64,000 bases of DNA from Runella limosa DSM 17973 (GCF_000482465.1 NZ_KI519421.1:409680-473679); one strand, 5' to 3'. Counted from the stretch's first letter, positions 35,802-45,463 are shown. Made by a program: numbers and translations. The notes: generated by a model not told the origin, from the sequence alone.

Positions 35802-37397
35802 TTAGTATCCAGTGTTTTGAACCAAGTTTGGATTCGCCGTTAGGTCAGTAGAAGGGAGTGGGAAAATTTTCAAGTAATCTTGAACCCCCGCACCATCTTT
35901 AACACCACCTTTCCAAGCCCACAAATAGGACGCTCCCGTAAATTTACCATAGCGAATCAAGTCAGTACGACGGCTTCCTTCCCACGACAACTCGCGAGCA
36001 CGTTCGGCCAACACAAAATCAGGCGTCAACTCAGACGAAGTGATGTTTCCAGCGGCACTGCCATAGGCACGCACGCGGATTTTATTGACATAATCCAACG
36101 CCAATGCTTTGTCGCCAGCGCCACGGGCGGCAGCTTCAGCATAAATCAAGTACGCATCAGCCAAACGGAACATCGGGAAATCGGTATCAGGATGCGTGAG
36201 GTTACTTCCTACTTTACCCGCCGAGGTCACGTTTTTAAACTTAGGCATGGCATATCCATCCGTAAACGTGCTCAATTCGTTGATTTCCAATTTTTGGCCA
36301 TCCGTATAAAACATTGCGCGTTTGTCGGTTTTGCCCGTTGGGTCAGCAAAAAGTTTCACAAACGACGGAGTCACACGGACACCACCCCAACCACCGTCGA
36401 TTCCGTAAGCAGAAGCAGGCATCGAACCACCTACTGGCGCATGACACAAGAAGGTCATTCCTCCCCAGGTTTGGCTACGCGTTCCGTCGGCCGCAAGCGC
36501 CCAAATAACTTCTGTTGAAGTGTTATTGTCTGCTTTGAACAAGTCTTCGTATTTGGTTTGCAAAGAATACCCCGCGTCAATCACTTTTTTGGCGTAGGTA
36601 GCCGCGTCTGCGTAGCGATTCCCTTGACCTTGGGCTTCGGCATTGAGGTACAATTTCGCCAACAACATCCACGCTGCCGCTTTATCGGCGCGGGCATATT
36701 CGTTTTTACGAGCATCAACTAACTCTCCATCAATCGCTTTCAATTCTGATTCGATGTATTCAAACAAGCTTTTTGCATTCGTTTGTTTGGGCGGAGCAGA
36801 ACCTACAGCGTCATTCTCGGTTACAAAAGGCACATTTCCTCCGAACAAATCCAACGCGTGCCAGTAGCTCAATGCCCGTAAGAAACGCGCCTCCGCCCTA
36901 AGGGCTTTTGTTTCGGTCAAAATAGTCCCCGAAACACCTCTTTCGTTTAATTTGGCATCGCTGGTCTCGCGAATAAATTCATTGCAAGAAGCGATTTGGT
37001 AAAAAACACGGTTGTAAAAACCGCGAATGAATGCGTTATTCGACGACCACTTCATGTAATTAATTTCGGGCAAACCTGCGTCACTCCACGCAATCACGGC
37101 CTCATCAGTCGGCAAGACTTGTAAGTACCAATAATTACGCAGATAGCTCGAAAACCCTTCGTCCATCCCTTTGATGTCCTTCGTGCGGTCGTCGCCCGCA
37201 GGGCCTTGCTGCCCCGTTAGCATCATTCCTGCGTACAATTTGGCCGCTACTTGCTTGTAGGCCGCAGGGTCGTTATAAACCGTTGCTGAAGTAACTTCAT
37301 TGAACGGCTGACGGTCTAGGTCTTTGATACAAGAGGACATTGACAACGTGAGTACGAGTCCTCCCAATACTGTATTTTTAGAAATGAAATGTTTCAT
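35802..37397 (-). CDS. susD: SusD/RagB-family starch-binding outer-membrane lipoprotein
   Basis: A 531-aa lipoprotein (lipobox LSMSSC, Cys about 23) that forms the lid on the SusC channel and binds starch oligosaccharides. The RagB/SusD signature is clear: N-terminal DLDRQPFNEVTSATVYNDP, TPR-like helices (ETKALRAEARFLRALSYWHA, KAAAWMLLAKLYLNAEAQ) and C-terminal FPMFRLADAYLIYAEAAARG, then DFVLAERARELSWEGSRRTD. It is 17 bases downstream of susC on the same strand. Starch specificity is inferred from susE and the GH13 enzymes of the locus. Confidence 0.96.
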   Translation of the reverse strand: MKHFISKNTVLGGLVLTLSMSSCIKDLDRQPFNEVTSATVYNDPAAYKQVAAKLYAGMMLTGQQGPAGDDRTKDIKGMDEGFSSYLRNYWYLQVLPTDEAVIAWSDAGLPEINYMKWSSNNAFIRGFYNRVFYQIASCNEFIRETSDAKLNERGVSGTILTETKALRAEARFLRALSYWHALDLFGGNVPFVTENDAVGSAPPKQTNAKSLFEYIESELKAIDGELVDARKNEYARADKAAAWMLLAKLYLNAEAQGQGNRYADAATYAKKVIDAGYSLQTKYEDLFKADNNTSTEVIWALAADGTRSQTWGGMTFLCHAPVGGSMPASAYGIDGGWGGVRVTPSFVKLFADPTGKTDKRAMFYTDGQKLEINELSTFTDGYAMPKFKNVTSAGKVGSNLTHPDTDFPMFRLADAYLIYAEAAARGAGDKALALDYVNKIRVRAYGSAAGNITSSELTPDFVLAERARELSWEGSRRTDLIRYGKFTGASYLWAWKGGVKDGAGVQDYLKIFPLPSTDLTANPNLVQNTGY

Positions 37398-37414
37398 TTT
37401 TTTTCAAGTTTCGA

Positions 37415-40378
37415 TTAGAATCCGATGTTTAAGCCAAGGGTAAACGTACGTGGAATGGGATAAATGTTATTATCAATTCCTCCGCTCACTTCAGGGTTGA
37501 GTCCCGTGTATTTTGTAATTACAAAGACGTTCTGAACCGTTGCTGAAAGGCGTGCTGTCGATTTCCCACCAAATATTTTCCCTAAATCATAGCCTGCAAA
37601 TGCGTTGTCCATGCGAACAAATGAACCATTTTGCATGTAATAGTCGGAGAAATACTGAGGCGTCGCAAACAAAGTAGTAAGGACGTTTGGCACCACGTTA
37701 CCCAGTGAATTATTAGCACCTTGGAAGGCTTGCAGCACGCCATTCGTTGAAAGAATATTGTTATAGACGTAGTTGCCAAAATTGCCACGGAGGACAAAAC
37801 CTGCGCTCAATTTTTTGTACGTCGCTTGGGCATTGAAGCCAATAAATACGCGCGGAGCGGGAGATTTGTAGTGATAATAGTCGTCCACCGTGATTTTTCC
37901 ATCGCCGTTGCGGTCCACATACACGCCTTCTACAGGTTTGCCTGAAGCGTCATAAACTTGTTGGGCTACAAAAAACGAAGAAGCAGGATAACCAACCGAG
38001 TGGATTTGAATGGTACTTCCTACCCCACCTGAAATTCCACCCACCAATACACCTTTATAATTGGGGTCATTGGCCGATGTTAATTTGGTGATTTTGTTTT
38101 CGTTGTAAGTCGCGTTGAAGCCTAAATCAAGCGTAAAATCTTCGCGACTGATGGTGTTATGGTTCAACAACAACTCTAAACCTTTGTTTTCGATAGAACC
38201 AACGTTCGATAGGATTTCGTTGGTCAGGTTGGTACCTGCTGCCACTGGAACGACGTTCAACAAGTCAGACGTATTTTTCATGTAGTAGTCGATGCTACCC
38301 GACAAACGTGCTTTTTTGAAGGCAAAGTCTAAACCAACGTTTTGCGTAACCGTTTGCTCCCATTTGATGTTCGCATTGTATCCTTCGGCACGGAGTGTGT
38401 TGTAGTAAGTTGTTCCCAAAAGCTGTTGAGCAGTGGCCGTACTTGGCGTATAACGTGCCAAATAAGCGAAGTTTTGACCTACATCTTGCTGACCTGTTAC
38501 CCCGTATCCGACGCGCAATTTCAAGTCTGAAATCACACTAGAACTTTTCAAGAAATCCATTTCGCTGATTTTCCAAGCAAAAGCCGCCGACGGAAACGTT
38601 CCCCAACGGTTTTCTTTGGCAAAGCGAGAAGAACCGTCGCGACGAAGCGTAAATGTCAATAAATAACGGTCTTGCACGTTCAAATTGGCCCGACCAAAAA
38701 ACGACACCAAGGTGTTTTGCGTCTTGTACGGACTGTCGTTGAGGGTTTTGGTTTCGGCTTCGTCCTTGGTTATGGTCGTGGTCGAATTCATGAAATCTTG
38801 GTACGAATAGCCCGCCATCAGGTCGATACGGGTGTCTTTTGTCAAGTCTTTGACGTAGTTGAGGTAGAAATCCAACAACTTGTTGGTGCGGTCTTGGGTA
38901 TAAACCGTCTTTTCTCCACCGTTACTAAAGTTAGAAGCTGCCAAGGCAGGAATAACCTTCTTGCCATCGCTTCTCGACACGTCATAACCGACGTTCAGGT
39001 TAGCATGTAGTTCAGGAAGGAAATGGAATTTATAATCAAACTGCGCATTTCCGATGCTACGGTTTACCGTTGCACGGTCGTCGGTCAAATTCAACAAACC
39101 CAATGGATTGCGTGTGGCAATTGTATTAGGTTTTCCATCGGCATTTACCCACTCATAATAACCGCCGTACGCTTCCGTTCCAGAATACACGGGTTGGGTT
39201 GGGTCGAAAGAGGCCGCTGCCCCGATAGCCCCTTGGTTGGCAAACTTATTTTTAATCGAAGCCGCTTTGACGTTGATGTCAATTTTAAGGTGGTTATCCA
39301 ACAGCATTGGCGTCAATCCTACCGAGGCTGAAGTACGACCCATGTTGGAGGTTTTCAAAATACCGCTTTGGTTGGTGTAACCTACCGATACACGATACGG
39401 CGTATTTTTGAACGCACCTGTGATACTCAAATTATTGTCCGTACTTACTGCTGCACGATAGATTTCATTTTGCCAATCGGTATTTGCTTTACCTAACAAC
39501 GATTTTTGCGTTGCCGTACCGTATTTATTGACCAACGCGCGAAAATCATCGCCCGAAAGTACGTCCACCAAACCTGTTTTAAGACCAACTGACGCTTGCG
39601 TACTCAAGTTTACGCGCATCACATCGCCTTTTTTCCCTTTTTTGGTCGTAATCATAATAACCCCGTTAGAAGCTCGTGAACCATAGATAGCGGTTGCCGA
39701 AGCATCTTTAAGGATATTAAATGATTCAATGTCGTTGGGGTTAATCAAGCTCAAAGGGTTTGCGGCACCGTTGATGATGGTATTATCCAAAGGCACGCCG
39801 TCGATGACAATGAGTGGGTCATTGCTGGCATTCAACGAAGCCCCACCACGAATACGAATCGTACTTCCCGCGCCTGGCGCACCGCCGTTGGGCGTAATTT
39901 GCACTCCAGCTACTTTACCCGCTACGAGTTGGTCGGGCGTGGCAATGTTCCCTTTATTAAAGTCAGCCGTAGTGATGGACGCGATAGAACCCGTCAAATC
40001 TTTTTTACGTTGCGTACCGTAACCAATCACGACTACTTCGGCGAGTTGCTTGTTATCGTTTTGCAACGTCACCGAAAGCTGCGTGCGGTTGTTGATAGCA
40101 ACCTCCTGCGAAGTCATACCCACAAAACTAAACACCAACGTTGCGCTGCTTGGTGCCGCAATTTTAAAGTTACCATCGGCATCGGTTTGCGTTCCGCGCG
40201 TGGTTCCTTTCACCAACACGCTCACGCCTGGCAGCACCGAACCGTTGGACTCTTGAACTTTGCCTGACACAGTAATATCCTGCGCCATGGTCGTTATGGA
40301 CACACAAGCCCACAGCAACATCATCAAATTTAGACGAACATTCGTTCGGCCAAAAACCTTGTACATCGAAATCATCAT
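37415..40378 (-). CDS. susC: SusC/RagA-family TonB-linked outer-membrane transporter
   Basis: An about 987-aa TonB-dependent barrel that imports malto-oligosaccharides with SusD. It has a signal peptide (LNLMMLLWACVSITTMAQ) and a carboxypeptidase-like domain (ITVSGKVQESNGSVLPGVSVLVKGTT, given here in parts: SGKVQES and VLPGVSVLVKG). The SusC TonB-box region VVIGYGTQRKKDLTGS, the plug (IRIRGGASLNASNDPLIVID) and a barrel ending in TFTLGLNIGF follow. The ATG at 40378 gives a normal N-terminus; the frame is open to 40447. It is the first gene of the sus operon, with a TACTTTTG box about 80 bases upstream. Confidence 0.96.
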   Translation of the reverse strand: MMISMYKVFGRTNVRLNLMMLLWACVSITTMAQDITVSGKVQESNGSVLPGVSVLVKGTTRGTQTDADGNFKIAAPSSATLVFSFVGMTSQEVAINNRTQLSVTLQNDNKQLAEVVVIGYGTQRKKDLTGSIASITTADFNKGNIATPDQLVAGKVAGVQITPNGGAPGAGSTIRIRGGASLNASNDPLIVIDGVPLDNTIINGAANPLSLINPNDIESFNILKDASATAIYGSRASNGVIMITTKKGKKGDVMRVNLSTQASVGLKTGLVDVLSGDDFRALVNKYGTATQKSLLGKANTDWQNEIYRAAVSTDNNLSITGAFKNTPYRVSVGYTNQSGILKTSNMGRTSASVGLTPMLLDNHLKIDINVKAASIKNKFANQGAIGAAASFDPTQPVYSGTEAYGGYYEWVNADGKPNTIATRNPLGLLNLTDDRATVNRSIGNAQFDYKFHFLPELHANLNVGYDVSRSDGKKVIPALAASNFSNGGEKTVYTQDRTNKLLDFYLNYVKDLTKDTRIDLMAGYSYQDFMNSTTTITKDEAETKTLNDSPYKTQNTLVSFFGRANLNVQDRYLLTFTLRRDGSSRFAKENRWGTFPSAAFAWKISEMDFLKSSSVISDLKLRVGYGVTGQQDVGQNFAYLARYTPSTATAQQLLGTTYYNTLRAEGYNANIKWEQTVTQNVGLDFAFKKARLSGSIDYYMKNTSDLLNVVPVAAGTNLTNEILSNVGSIENKGLELLLNHNTISREDFTLDLGFNATYNENKITKLTSANDPNYKGVLVGGISGGVGSTIQIHSVGYPASSFFVAQQVYDASGKPVEGVYVDRNGDGKITVDDYYHYKSPAPRVFIGFNAQATYKKLSAGFVLRGNFGNYVYNNILSTNGVLQAFQGANNSLGNVVPNVLTTLFATPQYFSDYYMQNGSFVRMDNAFAGYDLGKIFGGKSTARLSATVQNVFVITKYTGLNPEVSGGIDNNIYPIPRTFTLGLNIGF

Positions 40379-40457
40379 AGGGGTTTGATGTAAATTAAAT
40401 TGGATAATTGGAAAGATTGAAATGGAGTGAACACGGCGTTTCATCAATTTCTTCTTG

Positions 40458-40465
40458 CAAAAGTA
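40458..40465 (-). promoter_or_regulatory. susC: -7 box (TACTTTTG) of the sus operon
   Basis: TACTTTTG on the minus strand matches the Bacteroidota -7 consensus and is followed by a leader of about 75 bases to the susC ATG. No consensus -33 box lies 19-20 bases upstream, which would fit a promoter needing the activator encoded next to it (inference). Confidence 0.45.
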
Positions 40466-40553
40466 CCATACTTATCTCCCCCTGTCGTCCCACTTTTTAA
40501 AATGGAAGATTCTGGCAGTTATTTTTTATAAACAACTATTTATCAGAATATTA

Positions 40554-40592
40554 CAAAAAAAAGAACGTACCACTTTTAGAAGGTGGCACGTC
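40554..40592 (-). terminator. Terminator of the starch-regulator gene
   Basis: An 11-bp stem on the minus strand (GGACGTGCCAC with GTGGTACGTTC, two wobbles) is followed by eight T. It separates the regulator transcript from the susC promoter. Confidence 0.8.
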
Positions 40593-40633
40593 CTAACCAT
40601 TAAAATGGCACACATTTATGATGCTAACTCTGT

Positions 40634-42529
40634 TTATTCTTCCTCAATCCTGGCCTCAAAGAAATATTCTCGCGGGGTTTGTTGCGTCATTTTTTTGAAA
40701 GCGCGGTTGAAAGCCGTTTTTGAATTAAACCCTACTTCAAAGGCAATGGCCAAAAGGGTAAAGTGTTTGTTGCGTGGGTCTTCAAAACGTTGTTTAAATT
40801 CTTCGATTCGGTACTCATTGACAAAGTCAAAAAAGTTTTTGTTGTAGCCTTCATTGATAATTTTTGACAATAAATGAGGCGCAAGTTTTAATTTCTGGGC
40901 CAATTCATTGAGCGTCAATCCAGGGTTGGTATAAGGCTTATGTTGCTGCATGTAGGTTTCCAATTTGCTTTTGTACCCACCCAAATTTTCGAGCGTGTCC
41001 GCCTCTTTTTCTAAAACGGGAGTCAAAGCATCTTGCAAAGCAATCGTAACGGTAGGCTCTTCGGTAGGTTTTAGGAAAGGTTGAGGTTTGGCTTGAATTT
41101 TAAAAATTTCGGGTTGGTGAATGGCAAAATACCCCAGAAAGTAGGGAATAGTCGAAAACGCTAACCAAATCGTGTCAATGCTTTTCTGGACAATCGAAAC
41201 CGTTTCAATTTTGAAAAAATACCCCACGCCAAATAACAAGCCTGAAAAAAGCCAAAGCACCAAACACACCAATTGTAGGCCCAAAACCGTCGAAAGGTAT
41301 TGAAGGTTGTACTCAGAAGAAGATTGATTGGCAGCCAATGCCCGATACGAACGAATGGCACGATAACACACCATCCAGTAGTACAAATTGGTCAAAAGTG
41401 CCAGCGTTCCTGTTCCCCAAAACAACCAAACGATGTCGATTTCACGGTTGACAATTTTGATTTGAAGGCGCTTTTCTTCCATAAAAAAGAAAGGAAGATA
41501 GACCAGCAACTGAACCACTGGCAATAAAAAATGCCCCCACCAGTGTCGCGGAAATTTGGGGATTTTGAAAAGCAGTTTTTGAATGTAAAAATAGAAAAGT
41601 GGGGCGTACAAAAACAGCGCGAAATCGGGTATAAGTAGCATCTTAGTATATTCTTGCGCTACTTCACGGTATGCACTGACCACTTTGATAGCCACTACCA
41701 CAGCCATAAACGCCAGCGAAACCACCAACCAACGATTGGCGTGTCGGTTGTAGTCCTGCATAGAAGTAATGGCAATGATTAATAAAATGCTTTGAAAAGC
41801 CGAAAACAACAGCAGAAGATCATAAATAGAAATGGAACGAAACGTCCCCGAAAGATCTTCCCAAGACTGAATTTCTGCTTCAATATTCTCATTGTTAAGC
41901 ACTTTACCACGATAAAGCAGGCGATTGGGACGGGTTTTTCCGTATTCTTGTCCTTCAACGCTGTTCCAATCTCCTCGGGTAAACTTATATTCAAGTCTCG
42001 GTAAGTCAGAAGCTACCGTCACGCGGTACGTACCATCGACTTGCTTTCTAAGACGAAAATCTTCATCGCCAGCGTGCCAATTGTTAAAATTTCCCACAAT
42101 AAACAAACTGGCATCTTTGGGGGTATTTTCGGGGATTTGGGTTACCACAAAATGATAAGTCGCCCTTGCCTCCCACCCGTCAACGGTAAGCTGAACCAGT
42201 TTCGGATTCTTTTCTTTAAAACGATAATATACCCTATCTGCCCGACTTCCTCCTTTATCGTCCCCTTCCACCAGTCCCCAATTCCCTTGGGTAATTTTGT
42301 ATTTAAAAACGGTGAGGGTATCGGGCAAATCAATATAATATACACCTGATTCCGAGCGCTTTAGCTCATACGCTAAATCTCCTGGTTGCCAATTATTAAA
42401 ATCAGTTGCGAGAAAAAGGCGCTGGTTCGCGGTTTTGAACGGCGCATGACGTAGCACTTCAATCCTTACTTGTCCCACGACAAACAAAGGAAACAAGATA
42501 CCCATCAAACAGCGCCACCAATTCTTCAT
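40634..42529 (-). CDS. Transmembrane AraC-type regulator with two external starch-binding-like modules
   Basis: A 631-aa predicted one-component sensor. It has a signal peptide (to about 20) and two tandem modules (about 22-121 and 125-225). The modules share FNNW-x2-GD, G-x-Y, Y-K-x-T-x-G-x-W-x2-VEG, a G-x2-R spacing and NR/DR-x2-YR, resembling CBM20/CBM48-type glucan-binding domains. A membrane region of about seven or eight helices follows (about 237-450). A linker leads to a C-terminal AraC HTH (about 525-625; LTLNELAQKLKLAPHLLSKIIN, HFTLLAIAFEVGFNSKTAFNRA, FKKMTQQTPREYF). By position it should sense starch products outside the membrane and activate the sus operon just downstream. This differs from Bacteroides SusR, whose sensor is a periplasmic beta-propeller region. 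Confidence 0.92.
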   Translation of the reverse strand: MKNWWRCLMGILFPLFVVGQVRIEVLRHAPFKTANQRLFLATDFNNWQPGDLAYELKRSESGVYYIDLPDTLTVFKYKITQGNWGLVEGDDKGGSRADRVYYRFKEKNPKLVQLTVDGWEARATYHFVVTQIPENTPKDASLFIVGNFNNWHAGDEDFRLRKQVDGTYRVTVASDLPRLEYKFTRGDWNSVEGQEYGKTRPNRLLYRGKVLNNENIEAEIQSWEDLSGTFRSISIYDLLLLFSAFQSILLIIAITSMQDYNRHANRWLVVSLAFMAVVVAIKVVSAYREVAQEYTKMLLIPDFALFLYAPLFYFYIQKLLFKIPKFPRHWWGHFLLPVVQLLVYLPFFFMEEKRLQIKIVNREIDIVWLFWGTGTLALLTNLYYWMVCYRAIRSYRALAANQSSSEYNLQYLSTVLGLQLVCLVLWLFSGLLFGVGYFFKIETVSIVQKSIDTIWLAFSTIPYFLGYFAIHQPEIFKIQAKPQPFLKPTEEPTVTIALQDALTPVLEKEADTLENLGGYKSKLETYMQQHKPYTNPGLTLNELAQKLKLAPHLLSKIINEGYNKNFFDFVNEYRIEEFKQRFEDPRNKHFTLLAIAFEVGFNSKTAFNRAFKKMTQQTPREYFFEARIEEE

Positions 42530-42554
42530 CACGATTTAGTATTAAGTAATAATG

Positions 42555-42562
42555 CAAAAATA
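42555..42562 (-). promoter_or_regulatory. -7 box (TATTTTTG) of the starch regulator
   Basis: TATTTTTG on the minus strand matches the consensus and lies 25 bases before the regulator ATG. The -33 element is not evident. The rest of the gap to thyA (42563-42671) holds a GC-rich patch near 42615 but no feature I can name. Confidence 0.4.
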
Positions 42563-42671
42563 GACTTTCCAAGTTTTAGGCTTATACTATTGACAATCAG
42601 GAGAATTATAAACTTGCCGCGGCGGCGGACCGCAAAGTCTCGTCTAATTCTGCGTAAGTACTTAAGTCCAA

Positions 42672-43466
42672 TTAAACAGCCACGGGAGCTTTAATAGCTG
42701 GCCATGGATTATAATTTTCGAGGGTAAAATCCTCAAATGTAAAGTCAAATACACTCTTCACGTCGGGATTGAGCTTCATATTTGGCAGCTCTCTAGGCGC
42801 TCGACTAAGTTGTAACTCAACTTGTTCCAAATGGTTAAGATAAATGTGGGTATCTCCGCCTGTCCAAATAAAATCACCGTACTCAAAGCCGCATTCTTGG
42901 GCAATCATCATCGTTAACAACGCATAACTAGCGATGTTGAAGGGCACGCCCAAAAACACATCGGCACTCCGTTGGTATAGCTGACAAGAAAGTTTATTAT
43001 CGGCCACATAAAACTGAAACAAAGCATGGCAAGGGCTGAGTGCCATTTTTGACAAATCCGCAGGATTCCAAGCCGAAACGATAATCCGACGCGAATCGGG
43101 GCTGTTTTTGAGTTGTTTCAAGACATCCATAAACTGGTCAATCACCTGTCCGTTAGGGGCTTCCCAGCTACGCCATTGTTTTCCATAGACGGGGCCTAAA
43201 TTACCGTCGGCGTCGGCCCATTCGTCCCAGATACTTACGCCGTTGTCTTTGAGGTATTTGATGTTGGTATCGCCTTTTAAAAACCAAAGTAATTCATGGA
43301 TGATTGATTTGGTATGCACTTTTTTGGTCGTAACCAATGGAAAACCTTTTTGTAAATCAAAACGCATTTGGTAACCAAATACACTAATAGTGCCTGTCCC
43401 TGTGCGGTCGGTTTTGCGGGTTCCGTTGGCTAAAATATGGCGAAGTAAGTCGTGGTATTGTTGCAT
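42672..43466 (-). CDS. thyA: Thymidylate synthase ThyA
   Basis: Converts dUMP to dTMP using methylene-tetrahydrofolate, in the cytosol. All 264 residues match the family: [19 protein letters not shown], the dUMP-binding Arg region, catalytic Cys in [13 protein letters not shown], then [20 protein letters not shown] and [13 protein letters not shown]. Length equals E. coli ThyA. Notably its start lies only 11 bases beyond the HNH nuclease stop on the same strand. It therefore either shares the ATPase-HNH transcript or has a promoter inside the HNH gene. No dihydrofolate reductase is adjacent. Confidence 0.98.
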   Translation of the reverse strand: MQQYHDLLRHILANGTRKTDRTGTGTISVFGYQMRFDLQKGFPLVTTKKVHTKSIIHELLWFLKGDTNIKYLKDNGVSIWDEWADADGNLGPVYGKQWRSWEAPNGQVIDQFMDVLKQLKNSPDSRRIIVSAWNPADLSKMALSPCHALFQFYVADNKLSCQLYQRSADVFLGVPFNIASYALLTMMIAQECGFEYGDFIWTGGDTHIYLNHLEQVELQLSRAPRELPNMKLNPDVKSVFDFTFEDFTLENYNPWPAIKAPVAV

Positions 43467-43477
43467 TGTTGGTTTAA

Positions 43478-44092
43478 TTAATCGTCAAACATAAATCTAA
43501 AATTGTAATCCGACAAAAATGGTTCTTCATCTTTTCTAAAACGCTCAAAGGCATGACGACGACTGACACACATACTAGGGTGATTCAAATCAAATATCCG
43601 AATGGTAGCCTCTGCACTGGCTTTTTCCTCCTCTGAGGCTTGAGGATTGGGTATTAGAATATGACTGTTATAGTCGTAAACGAAGAACCGATAAAATTCA
43701 TAGTCAATTGCATCAGGTCTTAAAAGGACTATTTCAAATTGACTTCCTTTGGAGTCTTGGCAGTGTTTACAAGCAATGTATAAGTTTTCCCATTTACAAA
43801 CTTCCTGATAATACGCTGGATGTGTTTTGGGATGAAAATGGTCAATGGTATCATCCCCTCTTTTTAACGGAAAACCGTCACAATAAGAACAATGTTTATC
43901 AGTCATTTCCATCAAATCAGACAAAAGATGCTGATTCAGCTTTTTACCTTCGATTTGTGGCCATTGAAACGTGAAAGAAGGGTTTTGAGCCCGATTTTGA
44001 GCGTAGCGTTCCCCAAACCATTCCCACCGAGGCTTTCCTTCGACGGTTTTTGACAACACTTCTGGCACTTCTTTACCTTCAAACTTTCTCAT
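43478..44092 (-). CDS. HNH nuclease of a Septu-like ATPase-nuclease pair (PtuB-like)
   Basis: A 204-aa protein with an HNH core: Cys68 and Cys71 (HCSYC), Asp84-His85 (TIDHFHPK), Asn103 ([11 protein letters not shown]) and Cys108/Cys111, giving a zinc-stabilised HNH fold. This matches the TIGR02646-type nucleases that accompany AAA ATPases in Septu defence (PtuB). Its start overlaps the ATPase stop by four bases (ATGA), so the two are coupled. In Septu the nuclease is thought to be released or activated on phage infection. thyA follows by 11 bases. Assignment as Septu is by domain pairing; phage resistance is not shown. Confidence 0.88.
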   Translation of the reverse strand: MRKFEGKEVPEVLSKTVEGKPRWEWFGERYAQNRAQNPSFTFQWPQIEGKKLNQHLLSDLMEMTDKHCSYCDGFPLKRGDDTIDHFHPKTHPAYYQEVCKWENLYIACKHCQDSKGSQFEIVLLRPDAIDYEFYRFFVYDYNSHILIPNPQASEEEKASAEATIRIFDLNHPSMCVSRRHAFERFRKDEEPFLSDYNFRFMFDD

Positions 44093-45399
44093 ACTTCAGT
44101 AAACGAAAAATCCTGATTCGTAAGGCGCTTTAACTGACGAAGTTCCATTCCCACGATACTGTCTAACTCTGTACTTTGTCCTAAAAGTTCTTTCACCAGT
44201 TGATGCAATCGAAGAGCGTCATCTTGGCGCTGTTCAGCCAAAAAAGACGTTTTTAACGCCTGAAAATCCTGTAATTTCCTTTCTACTTCAACCCCAAATC
44301 GTTCTTTTACTCCAAATATTTCCTCCAAAATATAATCATAACTTTTGGCGTCTTCCGACAAGATAGGCGGCCCTGCCAACACGCTGTAGCCATCTTTTTT
44401 CTCAAAACGATGCACCCAAGCGCCATCCACCGAACCCACTACAAAAGGAGAATGAGTTGAAATAAATATTTGAGCGTTTTTGAATAGTTTTTGGACAACA
44501 GGTAAAATTTTTCGCTGCCATGCGGGATGCAGATGGACTTCGATTTCGTCCAGTAGCAAGATAAAATTTCGTTCCAAAACGGGAGTATCATTGACCCATT
44601 TTAGCCGATCCATCCGCATCAACAAATCCCCCATCCAACTTACCATAGATTTCAGGCCGTCGGGGAGTTGGTCGAAATTCAAGGTTTGGCCATCTATTGT
44701 AATTTTAACTCTTAATAGTTCTTCCTCTAAGTCAAAGTTAATTTCTGATTCTGTAATTTCACTCAGAGTATTTTCTAAAGTTTCAATAGTTGAACGATAC
44801 TGCTTTGCTCTCCTATAATCTCCCTTTCCTTTGGCTATCAGTTCACGAGTTTGAATATTTACTAACCATTGAATAAGATTCTGTGGATTAATAGAAGCAT
44901 TAAAGTCTGTAGCATTTTTTATAGGTGATTCTTCAATTTCATTAATTCCTTTTATTTTAATATTTGATACCCTCCTGTAGCCTGAATAACCAAAAAATGC
45001 AAGCCCAAAATACATATCACTTATAAATAGATTTGGTAAAGGTGCGGCTCTAACATATTCATCCAAAGCTGCTGGCAAATAATCTCCAGTTTGAGCATAA
45101 GGCTGACCTCCCAAAACCCAAGTAATAGGATATATAGATTCAGAATACTTTATCTTAAAAGAAGACTTACTTATCTCATCAACTTTCCAAAATTTTTTAA
45201 GTAAATTGTATACTTGAAAAGAAATATTAGTTGGTTCGGCTAAAGCTTCAAGTATTGTACTTTTACCCGTCCCATTTTCCCCCGTCAGAATATGAATTTC
45301 GGCTCTATCAACGTCTTTTTTTAGTGGAAAATCTAATTTAAGATGCTTAAAAGGCCCAATTTCGTTTATTTCTAAACTCTCAATCCGAAAGTTTTCCAT
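44089..45399 (-). CDS. AAA ATPase of a Septu-like pair (PtuA-like)
   Basis: A 436-aa ABC/SMC-type ATPase: Walker A GENGTGKS at residues 40-47, a signature-like LPDGLKSM region, Walker B FILLLDEIEVHLHPAW near 280 and the switch His in ISTHSPFVVGS. A helical insertion lies between. The C-terminus has a helix-rich segment (VERKLQDFQALKTSFLAEQR) but no TOPRIM domain. It is paired by overlap with the HNH gene. Base composition, especially 44700-45350, is clearly more AT-rich than thyA or mutB, a sign of horizontal transfer. A terminator upstream separates it from the preceding gene. Confidence 0.9.
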   Translation of the reverse strand: MENFRIESLEINEIGPFKHLKLDFPLKKDVDRAEIHILTGENGTGKSTILEALAEPTNISFQVYNLLKKFWKVDEISKSSFKIKYSESIYPITWVLGGQPYAQTGDYLPAALDEYVRAAPLPNLFISDMYFGLAFFGYSGYRRVSNIKIKGINEIEESPIKNATDFNASINPQNLIQWLVNIQTRELIAKGKGDYRRAKQYRSTIETLENTLSEITESEINFDLEEELLRVKITIDGQTLNFDQLPDGLKSMVSWMGDLLMRMDRLKWVNDTPVLERNFILLLDEIEVHLHPAWQRKILPVVQKLFKNAQIFISTHSPFVVGSVDGAWVHRFEKKDGYSVLAGPPILSEDAKSYDYILEEIFGVKERFGVEVERKLQDFQALKTSFLAEQRQDDALRLHQLVKELLGQSTELDSIVGMELRQLKRLTNQDFSFTEV

Positions 45400-45430
45400 A
45401 GTTTTTGCGATTAAATCTGTCTCAAAATAA

Positions 45431-45463
45431 CAAAAAATGCCCCGCTATTGCTAGCAGGGCTCG
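45431..45463 (-). terminator. Terminator upstream of the ATPase-HNH pair
   Basis: On the minus strand a stem GCCC-t-GCTA with TAGC-g-GGGC is followed by a T-rich run. It ends the transcript of the gene at 45484 and separates it from the ATPase gene. Confidence 0.75.

Noticed and set aside
35880-36518. 212-aa plus-strand ORF within susD
   Set aside because: Antisense to the conserved C-terminal half of SusD, with no recognisable features.
42563-42671. GC-rich patch (GCCGCGGCGGCGG) between the regulator and thyA as a terminator
   Set aside because: The possible stems are imperfect and there is no T-run on the minus strand after thyA.
43478-45399. Retron-linked Septu
   Set aside because: No reverse transcriptase ORF or msr/msd-like inverted repeats lie in the surrounding gaps.
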